DNA from: an uncultured Eubacterium sp.
GTDB lineage: Bacteria; Bacillota; Clostridia; Lachnospirales; Lachnospiraceae
Direction of reading: 5' to 3'
Length of the DNA: 64,000 nt
NCBI GenBank assembly: GCA_947178105.1
Contig: CAMWXD010000010.1
Location: 24,730 to 88,729 of the forward strand
Translations under genes and position numbers: made by a program
The notes under the pieces: generated by a model
Told to the model about the DNA's origin: nothing
Database searches by the model: none
What the model saw: only the letters and a program-made list of their open reading frames with translations
Shown here: positions 36,460 through 46,908 of the stretch, in pieces
Layout of the letters: every line of letters starts with the position of its first letter
Position numbering within the stretch: the first letter of the stretch is position 1

Positions 36460-37347
36460 ATGTATACACAATTTTTTGGTAATTTTCTTTTAACACGCAA
36501 CATTGTAACACCGGAACAGCTCATTGCGGCTATTGACAAGGAAGGCACCAGCCATATCAAGCTGGGTACGCTTGCTATGTATCACAATCTGATGACAGCC
36601 AATGAAATTGATGATGTTGTCGTGGCGCAGACACACGAAGACAAGCCGTTCGGCGAGCTTGCAGTCGAGCGCAAGTATCTGACCGAAGACCAGGTAAACC
36701 ATCTCTTATCTGAGCAAAGCCCGGAGTACCTGCTGCTTGGCCAGGTTTTGATTGAACAGGGCATTATTTCCAATGCAGACCTGGAAGACTTGATTATTGA
36801 TTATGAATCGGAGCATGAGATCTATGACCTGGATATCCAGGTAGACCAAAAGGAACAGGTTACAAAGCTGATCCGCCACTACTTCAAGATTGAAGATATG
36901 CAAAACAGCGACCTGTATGAATCATACCTGACACTGCTTTTTAATAATCTGATCCGGTTTATCGGGGCGGACTTTACCCCAATGACGCCGGTACGCTGCG
37001 AAGAATTTGCGACACAGTTTGGCATCTCGCAGCATATTAACGGGCAATACGATATCGTCACAGGGCTTGACATGAGCTGCGATATGGCGGTTGAGTTTGC
37101 TTCCCGCTATGCGATGGATACGTTTACCGAATTCGACGAATATGTGCAGGCTTCGCTGGAAGACTTTTTAAATCTGCACAATGGGCTGTTTACTGTAAAT
37201 ATGTCCAATAATTATTCAGTAGAATTGCAGTTGTCTCCGCCGGAGGTTCATGATGAAGCGCTGGTTGACTTGTCGCCGGATGCTGTGTCTTATCTGTTTC
37301 CGGTTTTGTATCCGTTTGGGACGATTTACTTCCTGCTTAGCTTTTAA
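36460..37347 (+). CDS. MshEN-like repeats plus CheX-like C-terminal domain
   Basis: 295 residues. The N-terminal 130 residues hold three copies of a helical unit like the MshEN/GspE N-terminal fold: LLTRNIVTPEQLIAAIDKE, ELAVERKYLTEDQVNHLLSE and QVLIEQGIISNADLEDLI. MshEN domains can bind c-di-GMP, although the full nucleotide motif is not evident here. From about residue 145 the chain resembles CheX: YLTLLFNNLIRFIGADF, DMSCDMAVEFASRYA, then SLEDFLNLHNGLFTVNMSN. It lies directly after the CheY-like gene. A role in dephosphorylating or reading that regulator is likely; the exact activity is inferred. Confidence 0.7.
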   Translation: MYTQFFGNFLLTRNIVTPEQLIAAIDKEGTSHIKLGTLAMYHNLMTANEIDDVVVAQTHEDKPFGELAVERKYLTEDQVNHLLSEQSPEYLLLGQVLIEQGIISNADLEDLIIDYESEHEIYDLDIQVDQKEQVTKLIRHYFKIEDMQNSDLYESYLTLLFNNLIRFIGADFTPMTPVRCEEFATQFGISQHINGQYDIVTGLDMSCDMAVEFASRYAMDTFTEFDEYVQASLEDFLNLHNGLFTVNMSNNYSVELQLSPPEVHDEALVDLSPDAVSYLFPVLYPFGTIYFLLSF

Positions 37348-37397
37348 TATGCAGATCTTATGTATTCTCATAAAGCAGACAAGGATCCTTTTACATA

Positions 37398-37434
37398 AAA
37401 AATTCCTGATAAATGGGTTATCAGGAATTTTTTT
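37398..37434 (+). terminator. Bidirectional terminator
   Basis: AAAATTCCTGATAA and TTATCAGGAATTTT pair perfectly over 14 bases around ATGGG, with T-runs on both strands. It serves the CheX-like gene (+) and thrC (-), which converge here. Confidence 0.88.
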
Positions 37435-37442
37435 TATGCTTT

Positions 37443-38930
37443 TTACAGGCCCAAAAATTTTTTTACCGCATCCTGCATCTGGCTTGCCTCGCATTCTGTC
37501 TGGTGGAGCACCTTTGCAGAGCGGATCTCTTCGATTGCCTGCGGTACTTTTACCTTTGCGATTTTGCTTAGCTCGTCTGCCAGCTCAAAATCACCCTTTT
37601 CGTTAGAGACCGGGTCGATGGCGTTCATAACGCTCCTTGTAAACTTAAACGGGCTTGCAGTCGATACGATCACCGTTTTTGTCTGGTCTTTTGTCTGCTC
37701 CTGGTATTTGCGGTATACGCTGGCTGCAACGGCTGTATGGGTGTCCAGTACATATCCGGTATGTTTATACAGCTTACGGATCGTATCAGCCGTCTCCTGT
37801 TCGCTTGCGTAATTGCCGTAAAAGTCGTCCAGCTTTGCCATCATATCCGGGGTAATCTCATAAACGCCTTCTTCGGCGAGCCGCTTCATAAACGCCGCGT
37901 TTTTTGCTGCATCATTTCCTGCAATCCTGTAAATAAGGCGCTCCAGGTTGCTGGAAATAAGAATATCCATAGATGGCGAGGAAGTTAACAAAAACTCCCG
38001 GTTTTTATTGTAAGCGCCTGTCGTAAAAAAGTCATAGAGCACTTTGTTTTCATTGGACGCGCAGATTAATTTTGCAATCGGAAGCCCCATGTTTTTGGCA
38101 TAGTAAGCGGCAAGAATATTTCCAAAATTGCCGGTTGGGACAGTCACGTTGATGCTTTCGCCGTCCTGAATCTCTCCTTTTGCAAGTAATCTTGCATAAG
38201 CATACACATAATAGACAATCTGCGGCACTAAGCGACCGATATTAATCGAATTCGCAGAAGAAAACTGGTAACCATGCCCTGCCAGCTCCCTGGCAAGATC
38301 TTTGTCTGCAAACATCTGCTTTACGCCTGACTGCGCTTCGTCAAAATTGCTATGAATGCCTACCACATGCGTATTCGCACCCTTTTGCGTAACCATCTGC
38401 TTTTCCTGGATCGGGCTGACCCCGTTTTTTGGATAAAATACAATAATCTTTGTCCCCGCTACGTCTGCAAACCCTGCCAAAGCTGCTTTCCCAGTGTCCC
38501 CTGAAGTCGCGGTTAAAATGACAATCTCGTTTTTTACATGATTTTTCTTTGCAGAGGTCGTCAGAAGGTGCGGCAGGATCGAAAGCGCCATATCTTTAAA
38601 CGCAATCGTTGCACCGTGAAACAGCTCCAGGTAGTATGCGCCGTCTGCGCTGACAAGGGGCGCAATTTCTTCCGTATCAAATTTACTGTCGTAAGCAGCG
38701 CGGATACAGCCTTTTAACTCTTCTTCGGTAAAATCTGTCAAAAACAGCTTCATCACAGCGTATGCCGTTTCCTGGTAAGTCATCCCGGAAAGTTCTTTTA
38801 GGCTGACGTCAAGCGCCGGGATTTTTTCCGGCACAAATAAGCCTCCGTCCTCTGACAAGCCTTTTAACACAGCTTGTGAAGCAGTTACTTTTACATTTGT
38901 ATCCCTCGTACTTGCATACATTAACTCCAT
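37443..38930 (-). CDS. thrC: Threonine synthase
   Basis: 495 residues of PLP-dependent threonine synthase, making threonine from O-phosphohomoserine. The N-terminal MYASTRD and GLSEDGGLFVPE blocks are typical; the PLP Lys is in HGATIAFKDMALS near residue 110, and TATSGDTGKAALAGF binds the cofactor phosphate. The length fits the longer, yeast-like class. GAGGAT eight bases before 38930 sets the start; an upstream in-frame ATG has no ribosome site. A bidirectional terminator follows. Confidence 0.95.
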   Translation of the reverse strand: MELMYASTRDTNVKVTASQAVLKGLSEDGGLFVPEKIPALDVSLKELSGMTYQETAYAVMKLFLTDFTEEELKGCIRAAYDSKFDTEEIAPLVSADGAYYLELFHGATIAFKDMALSILPHLLTTSAKKNHVKNEIVILTATSGDTGKAALAGFADVAGTKIIVFYPKNGVSPIQEKQMVTQKGANTHVVGIHSNFDEAQSGVKQMFADKDLARELAGHGYQFSSANSINIGRLVPQIVYYVYAYARLLAKGEIQDGESINVTVPTGNFGNILAAYYAKNMGLPIAKLICASNENKVLYDFFTTGAYNKNREFLLTSSPSMDILISSNLERLIYRIAGNDAAKNAAFMKRLAEEGVYEITPDMMAKLDDFYGNYASEQETADTIRKLYKHTGYVLDTHTAVAASVYRKYQEQTKDQTKTVIVSTASPFKFTRSVMNAIDPVSNEKGDFELADELSKIAKVKVPQAIEEIRSAKVLHQTECEASQMQDAVKKFLGL

Positions 38931-38969
38931 GGTTTTATCCTCTTTCATTTTATGATTAAATTATAGGTA

Positions 38970-39233
38970 TCACAAATCCAGCTTGTATCCGCAAAAAGGG
39001 CAATAATCCGGCTTCCTGCCGCGGATAGACAGGCTTTTTTTACAGTGCGGGCATCTATAAAAGACAAGCGCCTGCACGATCCCGCCCAGCATCAGGAAAA
39101 CGCCAAGAAAGGCGGCTGCATTTGCAAATATTACAGCTATACCGTAAGATGCAAGGCAAAGCCCGGTAAATGCCAGCGCCGCTCCGCCCAGAATGCTGGC
39201 TGTTAATAAATAATAGCTTTTTTTATAGTCCAT
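38970..39233 (-). CDS. Small membrane protein with C-terminal zinc ribbon
   Basis: 87 residues: two membrane segments (about 7-30 and 33-55) followed by a zinc ribbon with CPHC and CPFC pairs near residues 61-82 (RGRKPDYCPFCGYKL). Such proteins are common in clostridia and have no known function. The start at MDYKKSYYL is preceded by CAGGGA; a longer frame would add a poorly supported N-terminus. It lies 39 bases upstream of thrC on the same strand and may be co-transcribed. Confidence 0.65.
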   Translation of the reverse strand: MDYKKSYYLLTASILGGAALAFTGLCLASYGIAVIFANAAAFLGVFLMLGGIVQALVFYRCPHCKKSLSIRGRKPDYCPFCGYKLDL

Positions 39234-39361
39234 GTTTGTCCCTGCCCTTTTTGTATATACTATCATTATTATAAGCAAATTTCAGATTTTGACAAGTATC
39301 AATATCCATATTATAATAAAAATAGTATAAAAACAAAAGAATGTTTACATAAGGAGATATT

Positions 39362-40165
39362 ATGTTAACTGGAGTCTTTGCAGCTCAAAAAAAGGACGGA
39401 AGCACTTATTACCGGTCAAATATCACGTTTCAGGGCAAACATATCAGCCTTGGCAGTTTTTCCTGCGAGCTGGACGCGCACCAAGCTTATCTGGAAGCTG
39501 ACCGGCTGTTAAAGGATCAGGGCATTACAATCGTCAATATCCTGTTTTCCGACTATTTGCTTGGGCATGACAAAATTGTGACGCTTCTGAACTTCCGTGA
39601 CCATCGGATCTATATGAAAAACCCGATCTATATGTACCGGTCTTATTTTCATTATTACCTGACGCCGGAGGAAATCTATAAATTTGATATCGACGACCTG
39701 TTTTATTTTTCCAGCCACAAGCTGTTAAAGCGCGGCGGGCGCCTGTATGTCAACGACTACGGGATGCAGGTTACCGTCTTATCCCGTTACGGCATCCGCA
39801 ATTTTGCCGTAGCTGGCAAGGATTACCTGTTTGCAAACCAGGACCCGTACGACCTGCGTTACGAAAATATTATCAACATCAACCCCTTCCACGGCGTCAG
39901 GCGCCTGAGCAAAAACGGCACAGTCGCCTATGAAACGTATATCCACATCCGCGGCGACTACCGGATCGGAATCTACGATACGCTGTACGAAGCGGCGATT
40001 GCCTATAACAAAGCGGCTGACCTGGCGCGTCAGCATGGGGTTGATAAAAATTTCCCGACAAATTTTATTACGGAATTATCTGCACGGGAGTACGCGCAGG
40101 CTTATGTCGAGGCCACAGTCTCAGAGAAATACAAAAAATATTTAAAGCGGCTTCAAAAGCGCTGA
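39362..40165 (+). CDS. AP2/ERF-domain protein
   Basis: 267 residues with two AP2-like units. The first, residues 17-50, reads YYRSNITFQGKHISLGSF and AYLEADRLL. The second, 178-236, is a clear AP2 domain: GVRRLSKNG, YIHIRGDYRIGIYDTLYEA, AAIAYNKAAD and NFPTNFI. In bacteria AP2 domains mostly serve as DNA-binding parts of HNH homing endonucleases. Here the middle part keeps DPYDLRYENI (about 161-170), like the second half of an HNH motif, but I see no matching histidine pair, so nuclease activity is doubtful. AAGGAGATATT precedes the ATG. Lone gene between thrC and leuD. Confidence 0.8.
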   Translation: MLTGVFAAQKKDGSTYYRSNITFQGKHISLGSFSCELDAHQAYLEADRLLKDQGITIVNILFSDYLLGHDKIVTLLNFRDHRIYMKNPIYMYRSYFHYYLTPEEIYKFDIDDLFYFSSHKLLKRGGRLYVNDYGMQVTVLSRYGIRNFAVAGKDYLFANQDPYDLRYENIININPFHGVRRLSKNGTVAYETYIHIRGDYRIGIYDTLYEAAIAYNKAADLARQHGVDKNFPTNFITELSAREYAQAYVEATVSEKYKKYLKRLQKR

Positions 40166-40171
40166 AGCGAT

Positions 40172-40660
40172 TTATTTGCCCTGGTTAATATAATTTACAA
40201 GCCCTTCCGCAGCGATGATTTTCTGCATAAATTCTGGGAATGGCTGCCCCTGAAACTGTGTCCCTTTTGTCAGGTTGCGGATAATGCCGCTGTCAAAGTC
40301 TACCTCGACTTCGTCGCCTGATGCGATCCCTTTGGATGCCTCTGGGCATTCAATAATTGCAAGCCCGATATTAATGGCGTTGCGGTAAAAAATACGCGCA
40401 AATGTCTCTGCAATCACGCAGCTTATGCCTGCCGCTTTGATTGCCAACGGCGCGTGTTCCCTGGAAGAACCGCAGCCAAAATTTTTATCTGCTACAATAA
40501 TATCGCCTTTTTTTACATTTTTAACAAATTCCGTATCGATATCTTCCATACAGTGTTCCGCCAGCTCCTTTGGATCTGAAGAATTCAGGTATCGAGCTGG
40601 AATAATGACATCGGTATCTACATTGTCACCATACTTAAATACATGGCCGTTTGCTTTCAT
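40172..40660 (-). CDS. leuD: 3-isopropylmalate dehydratase small subunit
   Basis: 162 residues. [14 protein letters not shown] near the start and [13 protein letters not shown] in the middle are the swivelling-domain signatures of LeuD. With LeuC it isomerises 2- to 3-isopropylmalate in leucine synthesis. The short length is typical of the clostridial/archaeal-type subunit. AGGAGGGAG before 40660 sets the start, 13 bases after leuC. Converges with the AP2 gene, six bases between stops. Confidence 0.95.
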   Translation of the reverse strand: MKANGHVFKYGDNVDTDVIIPARYLNSSDPKELAEHCMEDIDTEFVKNVKKGDIIVADKNFGCGSSREHAPLAIKAAGISCVIAETFARIFYRNAINIGLAIIECPEASKGIASGDEVEVDFDSGIIRNLTKGTQFQGQPFPEFMQKIIAAEGLVNYINQGK

Positions 40661-40673
40661 AGCTTTCTCCCTC

Positions 40674-41930
40674 CTACTCTTTTGGTGCTGCGATTTTGCC
40701 TGCGATAGCACTTGCTGCGGCAACTGCCGGGCTTGCAAGGTAGATCTCGGAATCCACATGTCCCATACGGCCGACAAAGTTACGGTTGGTGGTAGATACA
40801 CAGCGTTCCCCTTCCGCAAGGATACCCATATATCCGCCAAGGCACGGCCCGCAGGTCGGCGTACTTACGACTGCGCCTGCTTCGATAAATATTTTCAGCA
40901 GCCCCTCTTCCATTGCATCCAGATAGATCTGCTGGGTTGCCGGAATTACAATCGTGCGCACGCCGTCTGCTACTTTTTTGCCTTTCAGGATCTGGGCAGC
41001 GCAGCGCAGATCGTCCAGGCGCCCGTTTGTGCAGGAGCCGATCACTACCTGGTCAATCTGGATATCGCCGACTTCATCGATCGTTTTTGTATTTTCCGGA
41101 AGGTGCGGGAACGATACGGTTGGTTTTAACGTACTAAGGTCAATGGTGATCTCACGTACGTATTCTGCGTCTGCATCCGCCTCATAGATCTTGTATGGGC
41201 GGCTGGAGTGTTCTTTCATATACGCTTCGGCAAGCGCGTCGACCGGGAAGATCCCGTTTTTCGCGCCTGCTTCAATCGCCATATTTGCGATTGTAAACCG
41301 GTCGTCCATCGTAAGGTTTGCAATGCCGTCCCCGGTAAACTCCAAAGACTGGTACAATGCGCCGTCTACGCCGATCATGCCGATCAGGTGCAAAATAAGG
41401 TCTTTTCCGCTAACGTACTTTTGCGGCTTTCCGGTTACAACAACTTTGATTGCCGACGGCACCTTAAACCATGCTTTGCCGGTCGCCATCCCTGCTGCCA
41501 TATCCGTGCTGCCCACGCCAGTAGAAAACGCCCCTAATGCGCCGTACGTACAAGTATGGGAGTCCGCCCCGATAATGACGTCTCCTGCCACTGTCAGCCC
41601 TTTTTCCGGCAGCAGCGCGTGCTCAATACCCATCTGCCCTACGTCAAAACAATTTGTGATCTCATGCTTGCAGGCAAATTCCCGTACACATTTGCAGTGC
41701 TGTGCGGATTTGATGTCCTTGTTTGGCACAAAGTGGTCCATAACAAGCGCAATTTTATCTTTGTGGAATACACCGTCCACGTTCATTTTTTCAATCTCAT
41801 GGATCGCTACCGGCGATGTAATATCATTGCCTAATACGAGATCCAGATCTGCTTCGATTAACTGCCCTGCTGTTACCGACTCTAAGCCGGCATGAGCGGC
41901 AAGTATCTTTTGGGTCATAGTCATACCCAT
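40674..41930 (-). CDS. leuC: 3-isopropylmalate dehydratase large subunit
   Basis: 418 residues of the aconitase-like 4Fe-4S subunit. [14 protein letters not shown] near residue 115, GSCTNGR near 292 and the [13 protein letters not shown] block near 356 supply the cluster cysteines. The length matches the shorter LeuC/HacA group used with a small LeuD. AAGGAGG lies eight bases upstream. Divergent from a LysR regulator across 150 bases containing nested inverted repeats, so leuCD is probably under its control. leuA and leuB are not in this window. Confidence 0.95.
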   Translation of the reverse strand: MGMTMTQKILAAHAGLESVTAGQLIEADLDLVLGNDITSPVAIHEIEKMNVDGVFHKDKIALVMDHFVPNKDIKSAQHCKCVREFACKHEITNCFDVGQMGIEHALLPEKGLTVAGDVIIGADSHTCTYGALGAFSTGVGSTDMAAGMATGKAWFKVPSAIKVVVTGKPQKYVSGKDLILHLIGMIGVDGALYQSLEFTGDGIANLTMDDRFTIANMAIEAGAKNGIFPVDALAEAYMKEHSSRPYKIYEADADAEYVREITIDLSTLKPTVSFPHLPENTKTIDEVGDIQIDQVVIGSCTNGRLDDLRCAAQILKGKKVADGVRTIVIPATQQIYLDAMEEGLLKIFIEAGAVVSTPTCGPCLGGYMGILAEGERCVSTTNRNFVGRMGHVDSEIYLASPAVAAASAIAGKIAAPKE

Positions 41931-42005
41931 GTTATTTTCCTCCTTTTTCTTTCAAGTTTGTATATACAGTGTAGCATATCTTTTGCTATAATGCTAATAT
42001 ATCAT

Positions 42006-42049
42006 ACCTATACTTATGATAACCACAGGTTATAGGTTTGCAGCGCAAA
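42006..42049. promoter_or_regulatory. Nested inverted repeats, candidate LysR operator
   Basis: Between leuC and the LysR gene: ATAACC-ACA-GGTTAT (42019-42033) lies inside ACCTATA (42006-42012) / TATAGGT (42031-42037), and TTTGC-AGC-GCAAA (42037-42049) follows. The central element is an interrupted palindrome of LysR size. It lies 32-75 bases before the LysR start. Confidence 0.55.
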
Positions 42050-42080
42050 GCGATGATCACAATGAAAAGGAGCATGTTAT

Positions 42081-43001
42081 ATGGATCAGGCACTTTCTTC
42101 CTATTATATCTTTCACACCACCGCACAATGCGGCAGCATATCAAAGGCAGCCGCCAAGCTTTTTATCAGCCAGCCGGCTGTGAGCAAGTCGATTAAAAAG
42201 CTAGAGGACAGCCTTGGCTGCCAGCTCTTTATACGCAATTCGCGCGGCGTAGCGCTGACGGAAGAAGGCTTGCTGCTCTACGAACACGTGAAAGCAGCCA
42301 TCGACACCCTTTCCCTTGGGGAAGAAAAGTTAAAACGAGCGGCGGGGCTTGGTATCGGCCACTTGCGTATCGGCGTCAGCGCAACGCTGTGCAAGTATGT
42401 GCTGCTTGGCTATCTCAAGGAGTTTACCAAACAATACCCGCATATTACGATTTCTATTTTATGCCAGTCTACCAGTGAGACGCTGCGGCTGCTTCAGGAA
42501 GACCTGCTGGATATTGGCATGGCAGGAACGGGTACGTACAGCCTTTCACATACGCTGGCATTTGATGCAGTATCTGATATGGAGGATATTTTTGTCGCTT
42601 CCGGGCAATACCTGGCGCTCTTAAAGCAGCGCGGCATTCCAGATGATGAGATTTTACAGAACTGTTCGCTAATGATGCTGGACAAGCAGAATATTTCCAG
42701 ACAATTTATCGATGAATATTTGCAGAAAAACAAAATATCAGTACAGGAGTGCATCGAAGCTTCTTCGATGGATTTGCTGATTGAGTTTGCCAAGATCAGC
42801 CTTGGCGTCGCTTGTGTCATCCGCCAATTTATTGAACCGGAGCTGGCAGACGGGTCTCTGATCGAGATTCCGCTGTCCTCCCCGGTTCAAAAACGTTCCG
42901 TCGGATTTGTATATAAGCCACAGAAAAATGCTTCCAGAGCACTGGCACAGTTTCGCAACTTTTACCTTTGCGCTACCGGAAAAATTATTCCGCAGCGCTG
43001 A
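42081..43001 (+). CDS. LysR-family transcriptional regulator
   Basis: 306 residues. An N-terminal winged helix (GSISKAAAKLFISQPAVSKS, KKLEDSLGCQLFIRNSRGV) is followed by a periplasmic-binding-like effector domain from about residue 90 (HLRIGVSATLCKYVLLGYL). It is divergent from leuCD and is the likely regulator, with an intermediate of branched-chain synthesis as possible effector. AAAAGGAG eight bases before the ATG. Its last 17 bases overlap the convergent sugar-binding protein gene. Confidence 0.9.
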   Translation: MDQALSSYYIFHTTAQCGSISKAAAKLFISQPAVSKSIKKLEDSLGCQLFIRNSRGVALTEEGLLLYEHVKAAIDTLSLGEEKLKRAAGLGIGHLRIGVSATLCKYVLLGYLKEFTKQYPHITISILCQSTSETLRLLQEDLLDIGMAGTGTYSLSHTLAFDAVSDMEDIFVASGQYLALLKQRGIPDDEILQNCSLMMLDKQNISRQFIDEYLQKNKISVQECIEASSMDLLIEFAKISLGVACVIRQFIEPELADGSLIEIPLSSPVQKRSVGFVYKPQKNASRALAQFRNFYLCATGKIIPQR

Positions 43002-44217
43002 TCTGTTCGGATGTATAATACCCGCTGTCAATCAGCATTTCCTGCATATTATCCTGATCTACTGCGGCTGGTGCGCACAAAAAGGCAGGAACAACCATCT
43101 TGTGGTTGTCGTAACGTTCCATATCACTGATTTCCAGTTCTGTGCCGTTGATCACCGCTTCCACTACAGATACGCATTGTTGTGCCAGGATGCGTGTATC
43201 TTTGTATACGGAAAAGGATTGTGTCCCATCTAAAATATTTTTACATGCCGTAATCTCACAATCCTGCCCGGAGATTACCGGCCAGTTTGCTTCGGTATAT
43301 CCTGCTTTCTGCAACGCTTGGATACATCCGTATGCAAACCCGTCGACAACCGCCGCACAGATATCCAGCTCTTCATCCATATAATATCCCGCAAGGTAAT
43401 TCTCGCACCATTGCTGCGCGGTTTCCTGTGACCAGCCCGAAATGGACGTATTTTCAAAGGAAGTCCGATCTGTCTTGCATACTAATTTTCCGGTATCCAG
43501 GTACGGCTGCAAGACTTCCATCACGCCTTCGTATAATATAGAAGCATTCAGATCATCCTGCGGCCCCATAAAAAACTCGATGGTCTTATACCCGTCGTCT
43601 GGAAGCCCGTCCAGCCCGGCTTTTTCTGCAATCGACTTTCCAATCGCCGTACCGATCCCTTTGTGATCAAATGCTACGTAATAAGAAACTGCGTCCGTAT
43701 CCATCAACAGGCGGTCATAAGCAATGATCGGAATGCCCGCATCTCCTGCCGCATCTGCGACGCTTGCCAAAGAGGAAGGATCTGCCGCGGCGACTACAAT
43801 ACAGTCCGCCTGCGCTGCAATAAAGCTTTCGATCTGTGCTTCCTGCTGCTTTGGATCGTCTTCTGCAAACTGGATATCCACAGTATAGCCTTTTGCTTCC
43901 AGCCCCTTTTTCATATTTGACGCATCAGACGCCCAGCGTTCGGACGACTGTGACGGCATGGCAATCCCAATCTTTTTCCCTTCTTCTGAGACGCTGCCGT
44001 TTTCCTGGGCGGAGCCGGTATCCGGCGTATCGGTGTCTGTTGCGGATGCATCAGAATCTGTATGTGTCTGATTCGTACCAGGCTCGTCTTGCTGATCATC
44101 TGTAGTCTCCTGTCCGCCGGCATTGCCATTGGCAGCTTCTTTGGTAGCACCGCATCCAAAGAGCATCACTACGGATAGTGCTGTACATAAAAATCCACAT
44201 AATCGTTTCTTTTTCAT
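42985..44217 (-). CDS. Sugar ABC transporter substrate-binding lipoprotein (ChvE-like)
   Basis: 410 residues. A lipoprotein signal ends in LFGCGA with the acylated Cys near residue 22. A 60-residue linker rich in D, T, G and N follows, then a family 1-type periplasmic-binding fold: KIGIAMPSQSSERWASDASN, DCIVVAAADPSSLASVADAA and IPIIAYDRLL. This is closest to multiple-sugar/xylose binding proteins (ChvE, XylF). No ATPase or permease gene adjoins, so it is an orphan or works with a distant transporter. Its 3' end overlaps the LysR gene tail to tail. Confidence 0.88.
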   Translation of the reverse strand: MKKKRLCGFLCTALSVVMLFGCGATKEAANGNAGGQETTDDQQDEPGTNQTHTDSDASATDTDTPDTGSAQENGSVSEEGKKIGIAMPSQSSERWASDASNMKKGLEAKGYTVDIQFAEDDPKQQEAQIESFIAAQADCIVVAAADPSSLASVADAAGDAGIPIIAYDRLLMDTDAVSYYVAFDHKGIGTAIGKSIAEKAGLDGLPDDGYKTIEFFMGPQDDLNASILYEGVMEVLQPYLDTGKLVCKTDRTSFENTSISGWSQETAQQWCENYLAGYYMDEELDICAAVVDGFAYGCIQALQKAGYTEANWPVISGQDCEITACKNILDGTQSFSVYKDTRILAQQCVSVVEAVINGTELEISDMERYDNHKMVVPAFLCAPAAVDQDNMQEMLIDSGYYTSEQISAAE

Positions 44218-44319
44218 ATTTTCACCCTCTTTCTGTTGATGAAGCGTTTTCAGTTACGGATCTTTTGTGCAACAGAATAAATTTGATATATTCATATTAT
44301 CCTGCCTATCTGAGCTAAT

Positions 44320-44348
44320 GTTATCATTTTGTGATCGCTGTTGATAAC
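44320..44348 (-). promoter_or_regulatory. Inverted repeat in leader of the sugar-binding protein gene
   Basis: GTTATCA (44320-44326) and TGATAAC (44342-44348) form a 7-bp inverted repeat with a 15-base spacer, about 100 bases upstream of the ATG. The 303-base gap 44218-44520 has no gene; this repeat is its main feature. A repressor site is possible. Confidence 0.35.
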
Positions 44349-44520
44349 ACTTGCTCTGTAGCTGTGGATAATAGCTATATGCTATGACATGAATTATAAG
44401 CGATTTTGCTATGAAATGCAATAGTCAAAAAATACTGCTTTATCATAATTTGCAAAGCATTATGTATTCTTCTTTATTTTGTCTGCTTATATCCTTAGAT
44501 GCAGTCTCTTCTTCGCCGTA

Positions 44521-45039
44521 TTACTTTAATTTTTCCCATTCTGCACGCTTTATAGCATACACATATGATGTACCGTTCTTTTCGTCAGGATATTCTTTTT
44601 CTTTTTTCATACCGTTTGCAATAGCAGTAGAATAAGAAGCAATATTTGTGTATTTCATATAAGAATACAGGCAATCGTATTTTGTATTTTGAAATGCCCA
44701 ATCTCTGACTGCTCTGGCTGCCTCGCTTCCAAAACCTCTTCTCCAATATTTCTTATGAATGTGGAAACCTATTTCTGGAAGTAATTCTCCGTCAATATTT
44801 TGTATCGTAATTCCACAGTCACCTATAAGCTTATCGGTTTCTTTCAAAACAACAGCCCATAATCCAAATCCATACTCTTTATAATTATGAATATTCCATT
44901 CAATCCATTTTATGGTACGTTCTTCATCAAATGGCTTAGGATAATGCTGCATTGTTTCTGAATCTGACAGTATCTCATAGATTGCGTCAAAATCCTGTAG
45001 TGTATATTCTCTTAAAATCAATCGTTCCGTTTCAATCAT
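44521..45039 (-). CDS. GNAT-family N-acetyltransferase (RimJ/RimL type)
   Basis: 172 residues. IETERLILREYTLQDFDAIY at the start is the RimJ/RimL signature. The acetyl-CoA loop is in EIGFHIHKKYWRRGFGSEAA, and SYSTAIANGMKKEKEYPDEK is the final motif. AGGAGA eight bases upstream of 45039 sets the start; the longer frame lacks support. The acceptor is unknown; relatives act on ribosomal N-termini or small amines. Base composition is slightly more AT-rich than the flanking amino acid genes. Confidence 0.88.
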   Translation of the reverse strand: MIETERLILREYTLQDFDAIYEILSDSETMQHYPKPFDEERTIKWIEWNIHNYKEYGFGLWAVVLKETDKLIGDCGITIQNIDGELLPEIGFHIHKKYWRRGFGSEAARAVRDWAFQNTKYDCLYSYMKYTNIASYSTAIANGMKKEKEYPDEKNGTSYVYAIKRAEWEKLK

Positions 45040-45217
45040 ACTTTTTTCTCCTACAACTGATTCATCTTTAAAACGAAATGCATTAACATCCGTCATTCTT
45101 TCTTTAAATCCAACACTATAGTAACATATTGCTCAGGAATTGCAAGAGAATTCCCAAATAATTCCGCAATTTTTATCATCATTCAGGCAGGCAGACAACG
45201 TTTTGTGCAGTATAACA

Positions 45218-45261
45218 AAAAACTTTACCAGACAATTCTGTTCATGTCCAGTAAAGTTTTT
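45218..45261 (-). terminator. Terminator after ilvC
   Basis: AAAAACTTTAC and GTAAAGTTTTT pair, extending inward through AGACA/TGTC with two mismatches; a T-run follows on the minus strand. It starts 13 bases after the ilvC stop. Confidence 0.8.
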
Positions 45262-45273
45262 GTTTCTGAATGA

Positions 45274-46311
<1,038 letters not shown>

Positions 46312-46812
46312 TTATTCAAAATATGTAACATCGGAAGAACCTCTGGTTAAGCCAGTTATTCCGGTTCTAGCTAACTCAAGGATCTCAAAGCCGGATACCA
46401 GGTCTAAAAAAGCGCTCAGCTTGTCTTGATTTCCGGTCAGCTCGATCACCATGGAATCTCTCGTGACATCGACGACTTTTCCACGGAAAATCTCAATCAC
46501 GCTCAAAATCTCCTGGCGGCTGGACTCTGCTACGCGCAGCTTGACCAGGATCAGTTCTCTTGTCACAGAGCTTCCTGCTTCCAGTTTTTTAATGTCCAGC
46601 ACATCCTCCAGCTTTGCAAGCTGGTTTTCGATCTGCTCTAAGATCAGCTTGTCCCCGCTCGATACGATCGTAATACGCGTATAGCGCGGATCTGCGGTCA
46701 CTCCGGCAGAAATGCTGTCGATGTTGTAGCCGCGCCTGCTGAACAGCCCGGATACATGGCTCAGGACACTGGAAGTATTTTCTACGATTAATGATAATGC
46801 CTGTTTTCTCAT
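46312..46812 (-). CDS. ilvN: Acetolactate synthase small (regulatory) subunit
   Basis: 166 residues. An ACT domain at the N-terminus (LSLIVENTSSVLSHVSGLFS, RRGYNIDSISAGVT) binds valine and brings feedback to the catalytic subunit; the C-terminal half (LILVKLRVAESSRQEILSVI) matches ILVH/IlvN. The catalytic subunit gene does not adjoin, which is unusual. The start at 46812 has GAGGAT 11 bases upstream; two further in-frame ATG codons lie just upstream. First gene of the ilvN-ilvC unit. Confidence 0.92.
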   Translation of the reverse strand: MRKQALSLIVENTSSVLSHVSGLFSRRGYNIDSISAGVTADPRYTRITIVSSGDKLILEQIENQLAKLEDVLDIKKLEAGSSVTRELILVKLRVAESSRQEILSVIEIFRGKVVDVTRDSMVIELTGNQDKLSAFLDLVSGFEILELARTGITGLTRGSSDVTYFE

Positions 46813-46857
46813 TGTGGAAACCATCCTCTTTCTGATCGATCTATTCACACAAGTTTT

Positions 46858-46885
46858 ATTCTAGCACATTCGCGGGGAATGTCAA
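46858..46885 (-). promoter_or_regulatory. ilvNC promoter with spacer palindrome
   Basis: On the minus strand TTGACA (46885-46880), 16-base spacer, TAGAAT (46863-46858), 46 bases before ilvN. An inverted repeat ACATTC/GAATGT (46866-46882) fills the spacer, a plausible operator. Confidence 0.6.
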
Positions 46886-46908
46886 TAAAATTTCGGTTTT
46901 TTTGGAAA

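Noticed and set aside
44339..44371. DnaA boxes (TGTGGATAA and TGTTGATAA) suggesting an origin
   Set aside because: Only one perfect and one near-perfect box occur, with no dnaA, dnaN or AT-rich unwinding array; a single box is expected by chance in 64 kb.
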